From Planctomycetota bacterium (GTDB lineage Bacteria; Planctomycetota; SZUA-567; JAFGNG01), in NCBI GenBank assembly GCA_016927125.1, contig JAFGNG010000112.1, positions 1 through 10,039 on the forward strand: 10,039 nucleotides of DNA. Direction: 5' to 3'. The number at the start of each line of letters is the position of its first letter. Position 1 is the first letter of the stretch. Under the pieces are notes generated by a model. The model made no database searches and was not told where the DNA came from. It worked only from the letters and a program-made list of their open reading frames with translations. The position numbers and the translations under genes are program-made. This document shows positions 1 through 6,637 of this stretch, piece by piece.

Positions 1-1902
1 ATGAATACCGATATCTTCTGCTTCGGCCCGCCGGATCTGCCGCGTGAAAACCTGCCCAAGGGCGCGCTCCACCCGATGCGGATCATGAAGGGCGTGGTCT
101 CCGGTGTGCGCGACTACGGCAACCGCATGGGCATCCCCACCGCCAACGGCGCAATTTATTTTGATGAGCGGTACATTGGCAATCCCCTGGTTTTCTGCGG
201 CACCGTTGGAATCATCCCCCGGGAGATGGTGGAGAAAAAGGCCCATCCGGGGCAGGCTATAGTGATTGTCGGCGGCCGCACCGGCCGCGATGGTATCCAC
301 GGGGCGACCTTCTCCTCGGTGGAGCTGCACGAGGAGTCCGAGAGCGTCTCCTCCGGTGCGGTCCAGATTGGCAACCCGATTGAAGAGAAGAAGGTGCGCG
401 ACTTCATGTTGCGCGCACGGGATGCCGGATTGTACACCTGCACCACCGACTGCGGTGCGGGCGGCTTCTCCAGCGCCGTCGGAGAAATGGGCGAAAAAAC
501 CGGTGTGGTCGTGGATTTGGAGAAAGCGCCCCTCAAGTACAAAGGCCTCTCTTACGATGAGATCTGGATCAGCGAAGCCCAGGAGCGCATGATCTTTTCT
601 GCTGACGAAGAAAACCTTCCGCAACTGGAAGCGTTGGCGAGGGAAGAGGACGTGGAGATGACTGCCATCGGCCGTTTTACCGACGACCAGAGGTTGCGCC
701 TCAATTATAACGGCGTGGAGGTCGCCTGTCTCGAGATGGACTTCTTGCATAACGGCGTGCCGCGCATCGAGCGCGAAGCGGTCTGGGCTGAACCGAAGAC
801 ATCAGAACCGGAAATTCCTGTGAAAGATAATTACGGTGATGACCTGAAACAGATCCTCGGCGCGTGGAATGTCTGCTCGAAGGAATGGGTCATCCGCCAG
901 TACGACCATGAGGTGCAGGGCACCAGCGTCATCAAGCCGCTCGTGGGCAAGGCCAATGACGGCCCCGGCGACGCCGCGGTCATCGCCCCAGTCTTTGGTT
1001 CTCAGAAGGGCTTGGTGCTCTCGGTCGGTTTGAATCCCAAGTACAGCGCTCTCGACCCTTACGCCATGGCTGCCTCCGCGATTGACGAGGCCTTGCGCAA
1101 TGTCATCGCCGTCGGCGGCTCCCTGCAGGAGTGCGCCGTATTGGACAATTACTGCTGGGGCAATTGCGACAAGCCCGACCGACTCGGCGGGCTGGTGCGC
1201 GCGAGCAAAGCCTGCTATGATATCGGCATGGCCTACGGCGTACCCTTCATCAGCGGCAAGGATTCACTCAACAATGAATTCGCCACCGGCGACGGCACCA
1301 CCATCGCGATCCCGCCGACCCTGTTAATCAGCGCTATGGCAGTGATGGATGATATCAGCCTGGCTCTCAGCATGGACGCAAAGGCAGCCGGCAATCTGGT
1401 TTACCTTATCGGCAAAACCTATGACGAACTCGGCGCCAGCCATTACTACGAACTCTATAAAGAACTCGGCAAGAATGTCCCGATCGTGCGCCCGGTAGAT
1501 GGCTTGCAAACCTTTAACGCCCTCTCGGGAGCGACGTCAAAACGCCTGGTGCGCAGTTTGCATGACCTCTCCGAGGGCGGTCTCGCCGTCGCGGCCGCGG
1601 AGATGGCTTTCGCCGGCGGTTTGGGCATGGAGTTAGCGCTTGAGAAAGCCATCTGCGGGGGAGAACTGAGCACCCCAGCCATCCTCTTCAGCGAATCGCA
1701 GAGCCGCTTCCTGGCTGAGGTTACTCCTGAAAAGGCAAAGGATTTCGAAGCCCTCTTGACAGACAAAGGTGTTGCCTTCGGACAAATTGGCACAGTCACC
1801 GACGCGCCGCGGATTGTCATCCAGGACAGCTCCGGCAAGGCAGTAATTGATGAAGATATCTATGGACTTAAAGAGGCCTGGCAAAAGCCATTGGCGTGGT
1901 GA
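1..1902 (+). CDS. purL: Phosphoribosylformylglycinamidine synthase, synthetase subunit PurL (5' partial)
   Basis: Converts formylglycinamide ribonucleotide, ATP and ammonia to FGAM, the fourth step of purine synthesis; the ammonia comes from PurQ, encoded just downstream. The 633 visible residues cover the end of the first AIRS-type half (substrate/ATP binding) and the whole second half. Visible motifs include DGPGDAAV at residues 320-327, SGKDSLNNEF at 418-427 and HDLSEGG at 521-527, all typical of PurL. The ATG at position 1 is probably internal: the family's N-terminal part with the VKVETHNHPS-like motif must precede it, so the gene starts left of the window. The sequence resembles the long PurL form (about 950-1000 residues, with an N-terminal PurS-like region) rather than the 740-residue Bacillus form, but that end is not visible. 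The stop is TGA at 1900-1902, and the next gene starts 25 bases later, which suggests an operon. Confidence 0.95.
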   Translation: MNTDIFCFGPPDLPRENLPKGALHPMRIMKGVVSGVRDYGNRMGIPTANGAIYFDERYIGNPLVFCGTVGIIPREMVEKKAHPGQAIVIVGGRTGRDGIHGATFSSVELHEESESVSSGAVQIGNPIEEKKVRDFMLRARDAGLYTCTTDCGAGGFSSAVGEMGEKTGVVVDLEKAPLKYKGLSYDEIWISEAQERMIFSADEENLPQLEALAREEDVEMTAIGRFTDDQRLRLNYNGVEVACLEMDFLHNGVPRIEREAVWAEPKTSEPEIPVKDNYGDDLKQILGAWNVCSKEWVIRQYDHEVQGTSVIKPLVGKANDGPGDAAVIAPVFGSQKGLVLSVGLNPKYSALDPYAMAASAIDEALRNVIAVGGSLQECAVLDNYCWGNCDKPDRLGGLVRASKACYDIGMAYGVPFISGKDSLNNEFATGDGTTIAIPPTLLISAMAVMDDISLALSMDAKAAGNLVYLIGKTYDELGASHYYELYKELGKNVPIVRPVDGLQTFNALSGATSKRLVRSLHDLSEGGLAVAAAEMAFAGGLGMELALEKAICGGELSTPAILFSESQSRFLAEVTPEKAKDFEALLTDKGVAFGQIGTVTDAPRIVIQDSSGKAVIDEDIYGLKEAWQKPLAW

Positions 1903-1927
1903 AGCATTTTTTTGGAAGGAGAGAGTT

Positions 1928-2218
1928 ATGGGTAGTAGCAAAGGGAAGTCACTGGGGTATATCCTCGCCGGTCTTGGGATCTTATTAATCGGGATTGCAG
2001 TCCTGCTCTTCGTACTGCGGACAACCCATTGCGGGCCAGGGGGGTGCCGAAGGGGATTAAATACTTATCCCGTCGAGCAAAAATCACATTACGGTTCTAG
2101 GCAGAAATTGACTCCTGATGAAGTAGTTGAAATTCTTACGCCTAAAACCAAGGATACCAAGGAAGAAATCCCGGCAAAGACAGCCGCTGAGCCGGTGGCA
2201 GAAGCAGCCAAGCCCTAA
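1928..2218 (+). CDS. Small single-span membrane protein, unknown function
   Basis: Not recognised as a known family. The start at ATG 1928 is chosen because GGAAGGAGAG (1914-1923) sits directly before it; the reading frame is open further upstream into purL but without such a site. The 96-residue product has a short basic N-terminus (KGK), one hydrophobic span at about residues 9-30, a small CGPGGC pair of cysteines at 35-40, then a hydrophilic tail of about 55 residues ending in Ala/Pro/Glu/Lys-rich low complexity. It could be an anchored protein with its tail on either side of the membrane; positive charges flank both ends of the span, so topology is unclear. The second half is visibly more AT-rich than purL. 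It lies 25 bases after purL and 27 before the next gene, so it is probably co-transcribed with them. The cysteine pair might bind metal or form a disulfide; that is a guess. Confidence 0.75.
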   Translation: MGSSKGKSLGYILAGLGILLIGIAVLLFVLRTTHCGPGGCRRGLNTYPVEQKSHYGSRQKLTPDEVVEILTPKTKDTKEEIPAKTAAEPVAEAAKP

Positions 2219-2245
2219 GGCCGGAAGTGAGATAGTAATAAAAAC

Positions 2246-2494
2246 ATGCTGATCTTATCCCGAGGAAAAATCACGCTCAAGCCCTCCTGGGGCGGTAGCA
2301 AAAAGGTAACGGTCGAAGGCGATCTCAAGCCTTTTGAGGCGCGGATCAAGTATTTCTTCGGCAAGCTGCCGGTTGCTTCGGGGGTGGTGCGCCTGCGCGG
2401 CAACCGCTTTTCCTTCAGCCGGGATTTCAGCGAAGAGACGCGGCAGCGCGCGCGGAATTTCCTCTTCGCCGAGTGCCAGGTGAAGGAGTCGTAA
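2246..2494 (+). CDS. Small conserved-looking hypothetical protein (82 aa)
   Basis: Encodes an 82-residue basic, soluble protein with no signal peptide or membrane span. It begins with alternating beta-like residues (LILSRGKITL) and ends with a segment FSFSRDFSEETRQRARNFL, which recalls the C-terminal pattern (FS..I....QR.RN) of DUF3634-type small proteins. That resemblance is from memory and weak. The start ATG at 2246 lacks a strong ribosome site: the purine-rich GGAAGTGAG at about 2222-2230 is rather far away, so expression may depend on coupling to the gene ending 27 bases upstream. Its GC-rich third-position usage matches purL and purQ, and the frame is free of stops for the whole length, which supports it being real. 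It stops 86 bases before purQ. Confidence 0.6.
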   Translation: MLILSRGKITLKPSWGGSKKVTVEGDLKPFEARIKYFFGKLPVASGVVRLRGNRFSFSRDFSEETRQRARNFLFAECQVKES

Positions 2495-2496
2495 TT

Positions 2497-2520
2497 CGTA
2501 GGGGTACGGCGGGCCGTGCC
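2497..2520 (+). repeat. Short palindromic element, REP-like (candidate)
   Basis: Between the 82-aa gene and purQ, GTACGGC (2504-2510) and GCCGTGC (2513-2519) form an inverted repeat with one G-T wobble. With the innermost pair open it gives a six-pair stem with loop CGGG. It is preceded by TTCGTAGGGG. The GTAGGGG-plus-GC-palindrome arrangement looks like the short dispersed extragenic palindromes of many bacterial genomes. No T-run follows, so it is not a standard intrinsic terminator. Only one copy is visible here, so the repeat status is inferred. Confidence 0.4.
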
Positions 2521-2580
2521 TGCTCTGAAAAAATCAACCAACATGGTATTATCTATAGAAATAATAAAAAGGAACAAAAA

Positions 2581-3363
2581 ATGGCGGCGGTAAAAGCCCT
2601 GGTACTGCGGACGGCCGGAACCAACTGCGATGAAGAAACCCGCTACGCCTTCGAAGCCTGCGGGGCCGAGGCTGAGCTGGTCCATGTCAATAACCTTGTG
2701 AAGGGCGAGCATCATCTCTCGGCTTATCAGATTCTTGCGCTGCCGGGCGGTTTCACCTACGGCGATGACGTTGCCAGCGGCAAGGTCTTCGCGGTTGAAC
2801 TGGTCAAGGCCCTGGGCCAGGAGCTCCAGGAGTTCGTCGATAAAGGCGGGCTGGTGATTGGCATCTGTAACGGCTTCCAGGTGCTGGTCAAGACCGGCCT
2901 CTTGCCGGACGCGCAACTCACCGGCGCTGAAGAGCGCAAGCTCACCCTCACCCATAATGATTCCCATAAGTTCGAGGATCGCTGGGTCTGGCTGGAAGCC
3001 GACCAAAATACCAGGTGTATCTTTGCCGAGGGCGGGGAGAGAATCCCGGTGCCGGTGGCGCACGCCGAGGGCAAGCTGGTCGCCCGTTCCCCCGAGGTCC
3101 TGGCGGAATTGGAATCTGGCGGCCAGGTGGTCTATCGTTACATTAATGAAGACGGCTCCGAGCCTTGCTATCCTGCCGACCCTAACGGCAGTATCGGCCA
3201 TATTGCCGGGATTTGCGACCCCACCGGCCGGATTTTCGGCCTGATGCCGCATCCGGAACGGAATTTCTTCCCCTATCACCATCCCCAGTGGACCCGGCAG
3301 GGAATGAAGAAAGAAGGCGAGGGGGTGCGGATCTTCCGTCGCGCCGTGGAGGCCTGTCGCTGA
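2581..3363 (+). CDS. purQ: Phosphoribosylformylglycinamidine synthase, glutamine amidotransferase subunit PurQ
   Basis: Class I (triad) glutaminase that releases ammonia from glutamine and passes it to PurL for FGAM formation. The 260-residue product shows the family landmarks: an N-terminal KALVLRTAGTNCDEE strand, LPGGFTYGDD at 54-63, the nucleophile Cys96 in GICNGFQ, and the His224/Glu226 pair in MPHPER. It is longer than Bacillus PurQ (about 227 residues) because of insertions around residues 110-200, as in the long PurQ forms that pair with long PurL. The ATG at 2581 is chosen since it aligns with the family start and has AAGGAAC (2570-2576) just before it. The frame stays open 36 codons further upstream, but that stretch runs through the palindrome and has no family similarity. 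Separation from purL by two small genes is unusual, though the same strand and short gaps suggest one transcript. Confidence 0.95.
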   Translation: MAAVKALVLRTAGTNCDEETRYAFEACGAEAELVHVNNLVKGEHHLSAYQILALPGGFTYGDDVASGKVFAVELVKALGQELQEFVDKGGLVIGICNGFQVLVKTGLLPDAQLTGAEERKLTLTHNDSHKFEDRWVWLEADQNTRCIFAEGGERIPVPVAHAEGKLVARSPEVLAELESGGQVVYRYINEDGSEPCYPADPNGSIGHIAGICDPTGRIFGLMPHPERNFFPYHHPQWTRQGMKKEGEGVRIFRRAVEACR

Positions 3364-3400
3364 GATTTTACTGCCCTATTCCTATAAAAGTTGAGAAGTA

Positions 3401-3429
3401 TTGCACAAACCGTGGTTTTTTTGTATGCT
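3401..3429 (+). promoter_or_regulatory. Candidate sigma70-type promoter before the kinase-accA genes
   Basis: TTGCAC (3401-3406) and TATGCT (3424-3429) are separated by exactly 17 bases, matching four of six consensus bases in each box, and a TG-like base lies just before the -10. It sits in the 160-base gap after purQ, in a locally AT-rich patch. This would start transcription near 3436, giving a leader of about 85-90 bases before the kinase ATG. There is no intrinsic terminator after purQ, so read-through from the pur genes is also possible. Confidence 0.5.
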
Positions 3430-3449
3430 TTGGGCTGCGGATTTAAAGG

Positions 3450-3471
3450 TCCCGGGCGTTAGAGCGCGGGA
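3450..3471 (+). other. Imperfect hairpin in the leader of the kinase gene
   Basis: TCCCGGGC (3450-3457) and GCGCGGGA (3464-3471) pair with one mismatch around a six-base loop GTTAGA. It lies inside the proposed 5' leader and is followed by AT-rich sequence including the palindrome TTAATTAA (3492-3499), not by a T-run. It may stabilise or regulate the leader, or it may be chance in a GC-rich genome. Confidence 0.25.
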
Positions 3472-3523
3472 ATTGTTCTGATATTGTCATCTTAATTAAT
3501 CATAATGTTATGGAAGAAACTTA

Positions 3524-4396
3524 ATGGATATAACCAATCGAAGGTTTGGCAAGTACCGGATTGTCTCCCGGGTAGGCCGCGGCGGTTTTTCCACGATTTG
3601 GAAGGGGGAATCAGTCAACGATCGCAACGAAAAGGTTGTGGTCAAGCTGATGCTACCGGAAAAGGCTGCCTATTGGCACAATCGGCGCATGTTCGCCCGC
3701 GAATGGAAGATCTGTCGTCGCTTCGATCATCCCGGGGTTCTCAAATATTTCGGTTGTGGCACCTACGAGGGCCTGCCCTACCTGATCCTCGAGTACTTTG
3801 AAGGCCGGACCCTGAAAGGGCTGATCTTTGATAAAAGCCCGCTGGTCTACGACCAGACCAGGGAGGTTATCACTAGTACCGCCTCCGCCCTGGCGCATGT
3901 CCACTCCTTCAACGTGGTGCACCGCGACATGAAGCCGGAAAACGTCATGATCAATAGTCAAGGCGAACTGCGGCTGATAGATTTCTCGCTTTCGCAGACC
4001 AAGTGGCAGCGCTTTGCTTCCATGAGCAGACGCCTCAGCGGCAGTCCCTCTTACCTTGCCCCGGAATTGCTCGCCGGCAAACCCGCTTCGGCCCGCAGCG
4101 ATGTTTACGCCCTGGGTGTGATTATCTTCGAGATCATGACCGGCCGCCCGCCCTTTATCGGGGCGAATGCCAAGGAGGTGATGTCACAGCATATGCGCAA
4201 CGCCCCCTCGCGGCTGAGCAAGCTCAATCCCGAGGTCACCCCGGCCTTGGAAAAGCTGGTGGCATCCATGCTGGATAAGGACCCCAACGGCAGGCCGGTG
4301 GACGGTGCCGAGGCCTTGCGCTGCCTGGAAGCCATTAAGATTTATTCCAAACCCCAGCCGGAAACCCCGGCGGAAGGAGAGGCAGATGATGCTTGA
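3524..4396 (+). CDS. Eukaryote-like serine/threonine protein kinase, DFS variant
   Basis: A soluble 290-residue protein that is almost only a Hanks-type kinase domain. Visible motifs: glycine loop GRGGFSTIWKG (18-28), ATP-anchoring Lys41 in VVVKL, probable alphaC Glu60, catalytic loop HRDMKPEN (133-140) with Asp135 and Asn140, APE at 179-181, and SDVYALGV with Asp193. The metal-binding DFG motif reads DFS (153-155): Asp is kept but Gly is Ser, coded TCG. All other catalytic residues are present, so activity is likely. There is no membrane span, PASTA or sensor domain; the last 18 residues are an acidic Pro/Glu tail. The start ATG 3524 places MDITNRRFGKYRIV right before the glycine loop, with GGAAG at 3512-3516 as ribosome site. 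Its 3' end overlaps accA by 11 bases, so the two are likely co-translated; AccA is one possible substrate (inference). Confidence 0.93.
   Translation: MDITNRRFGKYRIVSRVGRGGFSTIWKGESVNDRNEKVVVKLMLPEKAAYWHNRRMFAREWKICRRFDHPGVLKYFGCGTYEGLPYLILEYFEGRTLKGLIFDKSPLVYDQTREVITSTASALAHVHSFNVVHRDMKPENVMINSQGELRLIDFSLSQTKWQRFASMSRRLSGSPSYLAPELLAGKPASARSDVYALGVIIFEIMTGRPPFIGANAKEVMSQHMRNAPSRLSKLNPEVTPALEKLVASMLDKDPNGRPVDGAEALRCLEAIKIYSKPQPETPAEGEADDA
4372..4382 (+). promoter_or_regulatory. accA ribosome binding site inside the kinase gene
   Basis: GGAAGGAGAGG, with core AGGAG at 4375-4379, is six bases before ATG 4386 and nine before ATG 4389. It lies in the last codons of the kinase, so ribosomes ending the kinase at 4394-4396 are next to the accA start. 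This supports translational coupling and makes 4386 the preferred of the two adjacent starts. Confidence 0.75.
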
Positions 4397-5546
4397 GAAG
4401 AACCTCAATTTCGAAAAGCCTCTGGATGATATCCGCCATCGCATTGAGGAACTGAGGATTACCGCCAGCCAGAGTAATCTCGATCTCAGCCATGAAATCG
4501 AAGCCATGGAAAAACAGCATAATTCCATGGCCCGGCGGGTCTATGCGAATCTTACCGCCTGGCAGGAGGTTAATGTCGCGCGCCATCCTGATCGGCCGCA
4601 GACCCGCGATTATATCGAAATGTGCTTTAGCGATTTCATGGAACTCCACGGCGACCGCTCCTTCCGTGATGACGGGGCGATTGTCTGCGGCCTGGGACAG
4701 CTCGGTAACCACCGCGTCATGCTGATCGGCGAACACAAGGGGCGCACGGTGGAAGAGCGCCATCTTTGTTATGCCGGTTGCCCGCACCCGGAAGGCTACC
4801 GCAAGGCCCTTTTGAAGATGCAGCTTGCGGAAAAATTCGACATTCCCATTGTCACCCTGGTTGACACCAAGGGCGCCTATCCCGGCGCGGGCGGGGAAGA
4901 ACGCGGCGTCGGCCCCGCCATCGCCCTCAATCTCCGTGAAATGAGCCGCTTGCGCACGCCGATTATCGTCGCCCTCATCGGGGAAGGCGGTTCCGGCGGG
5001 GCGCTCGGGATTGGCGTTGGCGACCGGATCCTGATGCTGCAACACGCATATTATTCCGTGATCAGCCCCGAAGGCTGCGCCGCCATTCTCTGGCGAGATG
5101 CCAGCAAGGCTCCCCAGGCCGCCGCCGCGCTTAAATGTACCAGTCGCAATCTCAAGCAATTCGATCTCATTGATGAAATCCTGGTCGAGCCGATCGGCGG
5201 CGCCCATAAGAATCCCAAAGAAATGGCCCGGATCCTGAGCGACGCCATTATCAGGTCGCTCGATGAACTGCAGGGGGTGCCTCTCGACGAATTGATCGAG
5301 CGGCGCTACCAACGCTTCCGCCGGATGGGGCAATTCGAAGAAGCTACGGAAGCGCGGCTGCTCGAAGTGCTTTCCCCGCCTGCAACTCCGGTTAAAGAAA
5401 TTCCAATAGATGAAAATGCAGTTGTTGAATCTTTAGGAACCAGCGGAGCCAGGGAAACCTTCGAAGAACCCGCAGCTTCGCCCGCAGCTCTGGACAGCGA
5501 AGCAGATAATGACATTGAACCGGGGGAAGAGGAGAAGGATTCATAG
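4386..5546 (+). CDS. accA: Acetyl-CoA carboxylase carboxyltransferase subunit alpha, with acidic C-terminal tail
   Basis: With AccD, transfers the carboxyl group from carboxybiotin to acetyl-CoA, giving malonyl-CoA, the first committed step of fatty acid synthesis. The 386-residue product follows E. coli AccA over about residues 5-315: coiled N-terminal region, RHPxRPxTxDYI (67-77), HGDRxFxDD (88-96), PHPEGYRKAL (133-142), VDTKGAYPGAGGEERG (159-174), the IGEGGSGGALGIGVGD core (198-213), SVISPEGCAAILW (224-236) and GGAHKNP (271-277). E. coli AccA is 319 residues; here about 65 extra residues, rich in Glu, Ala, Pro and Ser and probably disordered, follow RRMGQFEEA. Where E. coli has a plain NFGMPAPEG, this has CYAGCPHPEG with two cysteines (128 and 132). 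It overlaps the kinase gene by 11 bases. accD, accB and accC are not in the window. Confidence 0.95.
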   Translation: MMLEKNLNFEKPLDDIRHRIEELRITASQSNLDLSHEIEAMEKQHNSMARRVYANLTAWQEVNVARHPDRPQTRDYIEMCFSDFMELHGDRSFRDDGAIVCGLGQLGNHRVMLIGEHKGRTVEERHLCYAGCPHPEGYRKALLKMQLAEKFDIPIVTLVDTKGAYPGAGGEERGVGPAIALNLREMSRLRTPIIVALIGEGGSGGALGIGVGDRILMLQHAYYSVISPEGCAAILWRDASKAPQAAAALKCTSRNLKQFDLIDEILVEPIGGAHKNPKEMARILSDAIIRSLDELQGVPLDELIERRYQRFRRMGQFEEATEARLLEVLSPPATPVKEIPIDENAVVESLGTSGARETFEEPAASPAALDSEADNDIEPGEEEKDS

Positions 5547-5634
5547 GGAAGGAATTCTGAAAGCCGCTTTTCTCAGATGTCTTTCTATTCAACCCCAGAC
5601 CATAAACTTCCCTGCACTTGGATGGGAGAGGGCA

Positions 5635-6537
5635 ATGCCTCCAAACTTTGCAGATCACCTGGCCGACGCATGCCGGGAAAAGAAGAGCATAGTCTGCGTC
5701 GGGCTTGATCCCCACCCGGATAAGCTCCCGCCCACCTTTGCCGATGAAGATCCCGTTACCGCCGCCGCCGCCTTCTGCCGGGCGATTGTCGATGCGGTGG
5801 CCGACTGTGTGCCCGTGGTAAAACCCAATATCGCTTTCTTCGAAGCCCTCGGCCCGCTGGGCGTGGCGGCTTATGCCGATCTCTGCGCCTATGCCTGCAG
5901 TAAGGGCTTGCTCGTGATTGGCGACATTAAGCGCGGCGATATCGGCTCTACCGCCGAAGCCTATGCCAGGGGCTTTCTCGGGGGGCGGAATAATAAAACC
6001 GGCTTTGCAGGCCACGACGCGGTAACGGTCAATCCCTACCTCGGCTCGGACGGCATCCAGCCCTTTGTGGACCAAGCGGTCGCCGGTGGCCGGGGAATCT
6101 TTGTGCTGGTCAAGACCAGCAACCCCTCGAGCGCGGAGTTGCAGGATTTGCTCCTGCAAACCGGCGGCACCGTTGCCGAAGAGATGGCCAGACTGGTCGA
6201 CTCCTGGGGAGCGGGCTCAATCGGCAAATGCGGCTTTAGCTCCATCGGGGCGGTCGTGGGAGCAACGCACGGCGGGGAACTGGCCCGCTTTCGGACGCTC
6301 ATGCCGCATACCCTCTTCCTGCTGCCGGGTTATGGCGCGCAAGGCGCGGGGGCCGGGGATATTATCGATGCCTTCCGCAAGGATGGTTTGGGCGGGGTGG
6401 TCAATGCCAGCCGCTCCATCATCTTCGCCTACCGCAAAGAATCTACCACCGACTTCGCCGGGGCCGCCCGGGTCGCTGCCGAACGCATGACCGCCGCGCT
6501 CAATGCCGCCTTGAAGAAGGCGGGGAAACCGCTTTAA
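5635..6537 (+). CDS. pyrF: Orotidine 5'-phosphate decarboxylase, type 2 (long form)
   Basis: Decarboxylates OMP to UMP, the last step of pyrimidine nucleotide synthesis. The 300-residue length and layout match the long subfamily (as in mycobacteria) rather than the 230-residue E. coli type. Visible elements: CVGLDPHP (21-28) for substrate binding, VKPN (62-65), the catalytic GDIKRGDIGSTA (96-107) with Asp97, Lys99 and Asp102, VNPYLGSDG (132-140), LPGYGAQGA (230-238), and NASRSIIFAY (257-266) near the phosphate site. ATG 5635 is chosen because GGGAGAGG (5624-5631) lies just before it and it matches the family start; 42 more open codons upstream show no similarity and have no comparable site. 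It follows accA by 88 bases and is probably in the same transcript, though a separate promoter cannot be excluded. Confidence 0.95.
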   Translation: MPPNFADHLADACREKKSIVCVGLDPHPDKLPPTFADEDPVTAAAAFCRAIVDAVADCVPVVKPNIAFFEALGPLGVAAYADLCAYACSKGLLVIGDIKRGDIGSTAEAYARGFLGGRNNKTGFAGHDAVTVNPYLGSDGIQPFVDQAVAGGRGIFVLVKTSNPSSAELQDLLLQTGGTVAEEMARLVDSWGAGSIGKCGFSSIGAVVGATHGGELARFRTLMPHTLFLLPGYGAQGAGAGDIIDAFRKDGLGGVVNASRSIIFAYRKESTTDFAGAARVAAERMTAALNAALKKAGKPL

Positions 6538-6573
6538 GGTTAGCATCATTATATTTCAACTTATTACTCAAAC

Positions 6574-6601
6574 AAAAAATGAGGCCGCAAAGTGCGGCCT
6601 C
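6574..6601 (-). terminator. Intrinsic terminator of argC
   Basis: GAGGCCGCA and TGCGGCCTC form a perfect nine-pair stem with a three-base loop (6581-6601). On the - strand it is followed by ATTTTTT, making a classic Rho-independent terminator 36 bases after the argC stop. On the + strand there is no T-run, so for pyrF it would give at most a partial stop. Confidence 0.85.
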
Positions 6602-6637
6602 AAAGCGTAACTCATTAGACTTGATTAACTTCTTCGC

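Noticed and set aside
1..3. ATG at the very first base as the true start of purL
   Set aside because: The protein there aligns to the interior of PurL; the N-terminal catalytic region would be missing, so the gene extends left of the window.
2215..3282. 355-residue open frame on the - strand opposite purQ
   Set aside because: Fully antisense to a clear PurQ, no family similarity, and typical of long shadow frames in GC-rich coding DNA.
3505..3801. 98-residue frame overlapping the start of the kinase, beginning at ATG 3505
   Set aside because: It runs in another frame through the conserved glycine-loop region and has no ribosome site; the kinase frame explains the sequence.
4335..5333. 332-residue open frame on the - strand opposite accA
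   Set aside because: Antisense to well-conserved AccA; no recognisable motifs and no ribosome site that stands out.
6581..6601. The perfect hairpin as a bidirectional terminator also serving pyrF
   Set aside because: The + strand has no T-run after the stem, so only the - strand has a proper terminator.
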